Positions 57,715-64,000 of a stretch of DNA of 64,000 nt are shown here, piece by piece. A program made the position numbers and the translations under genes. Under the pieces are notes generated by a model. The model did no database searches. It saw nothing but the letters and a program-made list of their open reading frames with translations, and was not told where the DNA came from. This DNA is from Lasiosphaeris hirsuta (taxonomy: Eukaryota; Ascomycota; Sordariomycetes; Sordariales; Lasiosphaeriaceae), in assembly GCA_030549175.1 (NCBI GenBank), contig JAUKUA010000002.1, positions 5,208,001-5,272,000 of the forward strand. The letters run 5' to 3'. Positions within the stretch are counted from its first letter, which is position 1. Every line of letters starts with the position of its first letter.

Positions 57715-60215
57715 CTAGGACGACCCGGGAGCACCATTTTGGCTGTTTTTAACCAGCTCATTAAATGCGCGATCAAACATCTGCCTGAGCTCTCGGTATG
57801 TTGGCACAAACACTGTCTCGTTGTCACGACTCGTCAGGAGCACTGCTTCGTCGGTGCTCGCGTCGAGCTTGTTCAAGGCTCGCACCATGTGCCCTATCGA
57901 CAGGACGGGCTTGGCCTCGGAATCAACCTGGTGGAAGACGTAGTCCCGAAATAATTTGAGCTGGTATCGGTCGCCTGTCTCGGACCAGTTGGGCTGGCCG
58001 GCGAAGTCGGGGTGCTCATTGATGGTCGACAACTTCATCATGATGCGCGCGATCCGGCCGTTTTCCAGCTCCTTGGCAAGATAGGCCTGTTCCTCGTCGT
58101 TCTGTAGGAGCGCGAGGTCAAAGTATGTAGTCATCTGATTGGCAATACCACCAATAAATGGGCCGATACTTTTCATCTCACCCAGTGCTGGGGGTGAGAC
58201 AAGCCACGCCACAGCCTCTTTGAAATTCGCCGAGTATCTGCTGGCCACTGTAGCTAGCGACGCGGTAATATTCGTCAGGTGGTTTGTTGGCGTGCTGGTA
58301 GCTAGCGAGAGAATAAGCTTGCCAAACTTGACAAGGTCTTCCTGTTGCAGCTCCTGGATAGGCCGAGGATTTGTCTCAAACTGCACCACATCTAGGATAG
58401 AGCATGCGGCAAGTCGTATCCGGTTCTTCTCCGAGACGATGATCTTACCAAGCTCGATGCACCGGGCGGCCAAGTTGTTAGTGTGGATAGCCTTGAGTGC
58501 ATTCGTAATTTGGCAGATATAGCTCCAGAGGACGTTCTCGGGAATCAGAGCTGGCCCTCTCTGCCGAGCCCCTTGGGCTGGTTGGAAGTGAAGCTCCTGC
58601 AATGTTTTGGATAGCGGGTGGTAGTCGAATGCGAAGATGAGCGAACTATCCCCAAACTCCCTGGTGGTGAAGGCCTCGTGAACGGTCACAATATTCGCGT
58701 TCTTGATTGTCTTCCACGCTTTCATAACAGTGATAATTGGATTCTCATTGGTCAATCGAAAACCTGGGGGAGCGGTGTCAACACACGCGACCAAAAGGGG
58801 TAAATTGTCACCGTACCTTCGAGTCTCCGCAAGGCATAGTGCCGACCGTTCTTGCTGTTTTGAGCCTTGTACATCCAACTTGGGTAGTCGAACGAAGACG
58901 TATTCTTCCTGCCAGTTGTGTCTAGCGGGACTAGGGAATGCCAATGGTGAAACTGAGGGAGCCGGGAACCTGGGAGTGTTTGCTGAGTTGCAAACATCTT
59001 CTTCTGCAACTCCTCTCGAAGCTTGTCTGGTATGAAGAAGTCGTAGGTAGCGCGCTGCCATGGTTGGAGATCCTGGCGGTGCGAATCAAATGGGGTGTAT
59101 AGGTGGTAATTTGGAGGCTGCAGGGGTGCAGCCGAGAACGCTCCATGCTGGGGGTAGAATGTGGCTCCGGGGCCCCCCATCGCACCATGGTCGCCTGCGG
59201 CATATGGGTTGAACTGGCCTGTGGAAGGTAGTGTGGTAGCTATGGAGCCCATGGTAAAGGGGTCATTGTAAATGCCGTTATCTTGGGCCACGACGTTCCC
59301 AGAGGTCTAGGCCACTGTCAGCGAAGCTCGCTGCGCTGAAGGCGAAGGGGTTAACTCACCGTGGTTCCAACATCGTAGTTTTGCGGGGTGAATTCCCGAA
59401 TCGTCGCCGGGTTGAGTAGTGTCGCCTCGCTGTTTTGCGGCAAGGTTGGCGCGGCTGGAAAGCCTTTGTTAGACTCGGCGGTATCCAAGACGCTCTGCTG
59501 AGAAGACTCACTGCTGACTCCACGGGGAGTGAACGGAGCAGCACTGGCGGCTTGGGACGAGAAGGTTGATTTCTTGGTCGGTTGAGATTGAGTTGATGGC
59601 GTGAATGACGGAGATTCGACATTGAATGTCTTTTTGGAGCCGCTGTATGCGCTCAGTCTCGGGTCAGCAGTGTTTTCCATAATTGTGATAGTAATATGAA
59701 GGATAAGAGAGATTGACCGAGACAGAGGAGCGGCCTGGTGTGAGTTCAGCAGGGATGGGCACCGTCTTTTTACTCCTCCCCCAAACCCTCGGATGGTTCC
59801 CGACAAAGCCACCCAGACAGCCCAGAGAAGGAGTTCCCACGCGGGCTTAAACCTCCCCCAAACCATGCCTGCCCTCCCGTTGCCCAATCTCATGCCTACG
59901 GCCCCTCTTACAGGAACCGCCTCCCAACTCGGACGGAAAGAAGCCGTGCCACTTACAAGTCGGCCTGAGGTGAGGAGCTCTTGTCCTGGTTATGGTTGAA
60001 GGAACATCCTTGGTCTTCGTAGCGGCAATGGCCGTATATGAGAACGTTGCGACACAGCGTGTCTTTGTTTTCTGCGCAGGCGAGGCAATCAGCGACAGTG
60101 CTCAGGGATGGATGCAGCATGCACATGGGAGCCACGGGGGCGCACCTCGGCCCTTGGATCTCGGCGACCCGACCTGCCGGCGGAGGTCGTTGGAGGTGTA
60201 ACGCGTCGTGGCCAT
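57715..60215 (-). CDS. pan3: PAN3, regulatory subunit of the Pan2-Pan3 deadenylase
   Basis: Five exons (60215-60146, 60071-59957, 59642-59360, 59306-58817, 58763-57715), 668 aa. A CCCH zinc finger lies at about 30-50 (Cys30, Cys39, Cys46, His50; CRNVLIYGHCRYEDQGC). A PAM2-type poly(A)-binding-protein motif follows (FNVESPSFTP, about 68-77), then a Ser/Thr/Pro-rich linker. The rest is the pseudokinase domain and C-terminal knob (RRLEGFRLTNENPIITVMKA, then FAFDYHPLSKTL and LWSYICQITNALKAIH). The catalytic HRD and DFG motifs of true kinases are absent, as known for Pan3. Pan3 recruits Pan2 to poly(A)-bound Pab1 to start poly(A) shortening in the cytoplasm. Intron 2 is unusually long (314 nt); the others are 53-74 nt. 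The start ATG (MATTRYTSNDLRRQ) is the conserved one of the family. Confidence 0.95.
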
Positions 60216-61430
60216 CGTGGGCGGACGTGCGACTCAGGGAAGGAAGGGGACAGTCCCTGGACCGGCGCGTGCGGCTCTACAACACCTGGGGCGCATTGCA
60301 CATTAGCATGGGGCCTGGACGGAGTCGCGCAGCGCAACAGCAGCAATTGGGTTCTCTGGCCGGGTCTGACGTCGAGTCTGCAACCTGCAGTCGGGAGAGG
60401 GGCTGGCAAGACAGAGACGGGCGGAGCGGGGGCAGAAGATGGGCCTTACTTGGCTCTCGCCGCTTTCTCCCATGTTTCGACGTGGACGGGCGATAAGGCA
60501 CCCATGGAAAGAAATTTAGAGACGCAGTATCAGCTGTTGGCAAGCTAAGCCCTTTGCCGTTTTATTCAATGGCGATGCCGGGGTGAGACAAAGAAATAGG
60601 TTGCGTCGGCGGCAGGGTCCGGATCCCGTCCGCGGTCGGGGCTCGATTTGAATCGCAAGCGGCGAGGCGTTCAGAGCGCTTCAAAGCGCTGAAGAAAATC
60701 CGGAGGGCGCCAGAGGCCGCGCTAATGCGGCCACCCGGCTGTTCATCCACCCAACACACGCTTCTCAGCCTCGAGTGCACAGGCCACCCGACTCCGACTC
60801 TGCGCGCGCTTCCCATGTTTCAACTTCGATCATGGCAATTAATATGCAGCTACCAGGTAGTTACTGCTCGCCCCCTGTTGTGCATAACAGTGACGAGTTG
60901 GGACTCGCTGACCTCATCTGTCTCTTGCATGCACCTGCACGCTGGCTGCATCCTGATCGGCCAGGTCAACGTGGTATCTTTGACTTCATCCAACTTCATA
61001 CCTTCGCCTCGCGACGCATTCATCGTTCCGCCTTAGGAGCTAACTGGGCTCTATTGCGAACAGAAGAGCTAGGAGACCCATACAAATTACATTTCACCCT
61101 TCTGCGCCCCCCCTGGTCCGTGCCACTGGGTGTGCCACTGTCGCTGCGGCTGCCTCCAGCCACATGCCTCCCGTCTAGCGAAGCTTTAGCTGGTTCCCGG
61201 CCCAGGCTGAGCTGTTGAACCCATCTCCTGTTTGCAACCTCCCACACGGCAACTGCACTCAGCACCTTCCACAGCACGCCGTTGAGCACCGCACACCACC
61301 CCGTCCATCGTAGAGCACTCATCCTTATCATGCCGATAGATTGATTTGTTTCCGCCACTGTCTGCGACTCCACACTCCATCGATAGCTTCCTCTCTCGGT
61401 CCGACACCCCGCCAGCAGGCAACAGCCACG
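60216..61430. other. Shared upstream region of PAN3 and the UBX gene
   Basis: The two genes are divergent. Short ORFs overlap on both strands without domain-like composition. The 100 bp before the UBX start are C/T- and CA-rich, typical of a leader. No RNA gene or repeat is recognised. Confidence 0.45.
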
Positions 61431-63041
61431 ATGGCGAGCACCGCCGACTTTGACATCAGCCAGCTCTCTGCCGACCAGCAAGAGGCCCTGCAGCAGTATA
61501 CCGATGTCACCAGCCAGGAAATCATGGATGCTGTCCCTTTGCTCCAAAGATCGCAATGGAATGTCCAAGTTCGTCGCCCTGTAGCAATTCCCACTGCATC
61601 GCCGTTGCTGACTGTTTAGATCGCCGTCGCCAAGTTCTTCGACGGGGAGGGCCCGGATCTAGTCGCCGAAGCGCAAGCTGCGCAGAATCACACGCCCCGC
61701 GCCTCGGCTCGCCATGAAAATTTGCAAGAGAGTTTCCTAGAAGGTGGCCCTCGACCATCCTCCGCCTCGCGGCAACGACCGGAGCCAGCTCCGAGGGTAG
61801 TACCCCAACTACCCGTAATCTATCGCCCCCCGTTCCTTCTTACCGTCGTCTTTACGCCTTTCCAGATAGGTTACAGGGTCTTTGCGGGTGTCATTCGCTT
61901 CGCCATTTACATACTCTCGTTTTTGCCCCGACCACTCCGGCCGCGTGCGGTAACGTCGTCCATCCGCAGGGGCTGGAAGGCCCCTAGCGAGCGCAGGGTT
62001 ACGTTGCCAAAGGAGACCGCTGAGCGGTTCCGGCGCGAGTTTGTCGAGGAGTACGGCGAGCAGGACTTAGTCTTCTTCGACGGCGGGCACGCCCAGGCAC
62101 TCGATGCTGCCAAGAAGGACCTCAAGTTCCTCCTTACTGTTTTAATCTCGCCCGAGCACGATGATACAGAGTCCTTCGTTAAGAGTACACTACTTTCGCC
62201 CGAGGTTGTGAGCTTCGTCAACGACCCAGCCAACAATGTCATTGTTTGGGGCGGAAACGTCCTGGACTCGGAAGCATACCAGGTGGCAAGCGAATACATG
62301 TGCACCAAGTACCCATTCTCCTGCTTGGTCTGTCTCACTCCCAAGGAAGGGAGCACACGCATGAGCATCGTCAAACGTCTGACGGGACCTATGACCCCGG
62401 CTGCCTATCTAGCTGGGATTGAGACCGCAATATCCAAGTACGCCCCTGACCTCGACGGAGTGCGTTTGGAACGAGCCTCACAAGCTGTTGTGCGGAACCT
62501 GCGATCAGAGCAGGATTCAGCCTACGAGCGATCACTCGCCCGAGACCGCGAGAGAGCGCGCCAAAGGAAAGAAGCCGCTGCAGCAGCGGCGGCGGCGGAA
62601 AAGCGGGCTCTCGAGGAGGCCGAAGCAGCAACACGGCAGGAGGAGCTACGACAGCAGTGGCGGAAATGGCGGGCAACAACGATTGCCGCAGAGCCGAATG
62701 CCGGAGTTCGATTAGCATTAAACATGCCAGTCTCGTTGGGCGGGGGACGGGTAATCCGCAAGTTTGCCAACGAGACTTCGCTCGAGGAGCTCTACGCCTT
62801 TGTCGAGTGCTACAATCTCTTGCAGGAGCCATTGCCGGATGAGAAAGTTGCGAAGCCAGATGGGTACGAGCATAAATATGCGATCCAGATTGCATCTGTG
62901 CTGCCGCGGGAAACCCTGGAGCCGAGCGAATATGTCACAATCAGCGAGAAGATGGGTAGAGGAGGAAGTTTGGTGGTGGAGGATATCTCTCACGACGACG
63001 ACGACGACGACGATGACGATGATGATGTCAATGGGGAATAA
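61431..63041 (+). CDS. UBX-domain protein of the FAF2/UBXD8 (Ucp10, Ubx2-like) type
   Basis: Two exons (61431-61568, 61620-63041), 519 aa. Order of parts: a UBA domain at about 8-46 (SADQQEALQQYTDVTSQEIM), a hydrophobic hairpin at about 111-148 (IYRPPFLLTVVFTPFQIGYR, then FAIYILSFLP), a UAS thioredoxin-like domain at about 175-310, an Ala/Arg/Glu coiled coil at about 353-397 and a UBX domain at about 404-495. The C-terminal tail has an Asp run encoded by GAC/GAT triplets. Known homologues insert the hairpin into the ER membrane or lipid droplets and recruit Cdc48/p97 for ER-associated degradation. The intron has a less usual donor (GTTCGT) but a good branch site (CTGAC), and it joins WNVQ to IAVAKFF at the end of UBA, as the family requires. 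The start ATG is the first in frame. Confidence 0.92.
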
Positions 63042-64000
63042 TTCAATGGTGCTTTGCATGCGGGAGGGGATGGTGGGTTGATTGTGTACTCTGGACCTGG
63101 CGTTTATGAAGATGGGATGGTTTTGAGCATTTTCTCTGGGCAGTCATGGTGGCCTACTCGTCACTACGTGTGGGCACTGATGCTGGAGCTGAAGCTGGAG
63201 TGCCCTTTTTGGTCTGCAGTTTCTCCGATCACATGTACCAGTATGCATACACTCAGCGGTGTGTTGGATACTTTTCTGTACGGCGCAGATCACACGGCCC
63301 AAGGATAAATCAGCATATCGCTGGTTCTCGGCATTTGCAGCTTTGGCATCAGCGAAAAGGCTCAACTTCCGTCGCCGTGTCGACTGTATATACATTCTTC
63401 GCAGGGCAATCCGTCATGGCGTGTGCCGCGAGGGGTCGTGACGTTGCCAAGTACCACGTGCGAAGTACTGGGCGTGCTGTGCGTAATAAGGTTACACCAC
63501 CAAGCCTTCCCGCCCTTCCCGAATATAGGGTGACGGGTGACAGGCCACGCCGGAGAGAAATATACTGTAGTATAAAAGGAAAGAAGCTACGCAGCGGAAG
63601 AAAAAGACAACCCGGCCAGATTTGAACTGAGACCTTTGCTGCGCTCAGGCGGTGAGAGTCAACCGTCGCAGCCGTTGGGTAGATGGAGTCAGGTTGTTGC
63701 AAGGGCAATAGAGATCCACCACCCCTTGAGACGCAGATGTGCTGAGCTAGAAGCAGACCTCCAGGCAAACCCCAGGCCACAAAATTCCATCCGTAGTCTG
63801 GATTCCTGCCAGGTCCTAGATTCTTTGTGGATCTTTTGGGCGACAACCCGTGACGGCGGCGGGCTTGCGTGGAGGGTCGGAGGCTGTGCAGGCGCAGAGA
63901 AGTCTTGGCAAAGGAACCCCCCCCCAGGCACAGCTCTTCTGAGCCCATCTTCCACATCTTGCCGAGCGGCATCTTGGAGGGGAGGAAGTACGCAATCGTT
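63042..64000. other. 3' flank of the UBX gene
   Basis: No protein gene is supported; overlapping short ORFs on both strands lack domain-like composition. It contains the tRNA-like element at 63607-63697 and TATA-like words near 63570. Confidence 0.45.
63607..63697 (-). ncRNA. tRNA-like element with Pol III-type terminator
   Basis: On the minus strand a fully paired 7-bp acceptor-like stem (CAACCTG at 63696-63690 with CGGGTTG at 63614-63608, one G-T pair) encloses about 75 nt. It contains a good B box (AGTTCAAATCT), a T stem (CTCAG/CTGGC, one mismatch) and a 5-bp CTGCG/CGCAG stem. A T5 run (A5 at 63601-63605 on the plus strand) lies one base past the 3' end, as expected for Pol III termination. 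The D arm and A box are poor, and no anticodon loop with U33 can be fitted even if a 16-nt intron is assumed. It is therefore more likely a degenerate tRNA or tRNA-derived element than a working tRNA. Confidence 0.4.

Noticed and set aside
60038..60548. Two overlapping plus-strand ORFs opposite the PAN3 start
   Set aside because: They overlap PAN3 exon 1 and its upstream region and have shadow-like composition.

Overview
The window is nuclear DNA of a filamentous ascomycete, most probably a Sordariomycete (Sordariales-like). The evidence is short GT-AG introns (48-75 nt) with CTAAC/CTGAC branch points, C+T-rich leaders and fungal-type proteins (a Hal4/Sat4-type kinase, RfeG, Pfa5, ASH1, PAN3). 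The genome is moderately GC-rich and gene spacing is loose. No prokaryotic operon, CRISPR array, rRNA gene or intact large transposon was found.

Layout, left to right. A Hal4/Sat4-type Ser/Thr kinase (+, 1415-3847) is followed by 5.4 kb without a convincing protein gene, which holds a degenerate tRNA-Arg. A nine-exon importin (Nmd5/Sxm1, importin-7/8 type; -, 9310-13075) has a 275-bp MITE just upstream of its start. Next come 5.7 kb without a supported gene, the RfeG-type regulator (-, 18781-20185) and DNA polymerase eta (-, 23713-25813). The middle 26-42 kb is sparse: two small cysteine-rich proteins of similar design (+, 29944-30217 and 38325-38578), the DHYC palmitoyltransferase Pfa5 (-, 32538-33971) and a doubtful 111-codon ORF (-, 39812-40147).

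The right third is denser. ASH1-type H3K36 methyltransferase (-, 42488-45335) is divergent from a divergent Sfh5-like CRAL-TRIO protein with a huge Pro/Ser/Gly-rich tail (+, 48475-51985), whose frame continues for 129 codons past a single TAG. A second MITE of the same family (52630-52878) separates it from a Zn2Cys6 protein gene (-, 53026-54950) that cannot be read without a frameshift. LSM7 (+, 56423-56977), PAN3 (-, 57715-60215) and an ER-hairpin UBX protein (+, 61431-63041) follow. A tRNA-like element with a Pol III terminator lies near the end.

The housekeeping genes cover nuclear import, mRNA decay (Lsm7, Pan3), translesion synthesis, chromatin, lipidation and ER-associated degradation, and they are not functionally clustered. 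Exon joins were worked out by hand. For the multi-exon genes other than the frameshifted one the summed exon lengths are divisible by three, which supports the models. The least explained parts are the CRAL-TRIO repeat protein with its in-frame TAG, the MITE pair, the small Cys-rich protein pair and a spliced-looking unit on the minus strand at 16.8-18.1 kb.
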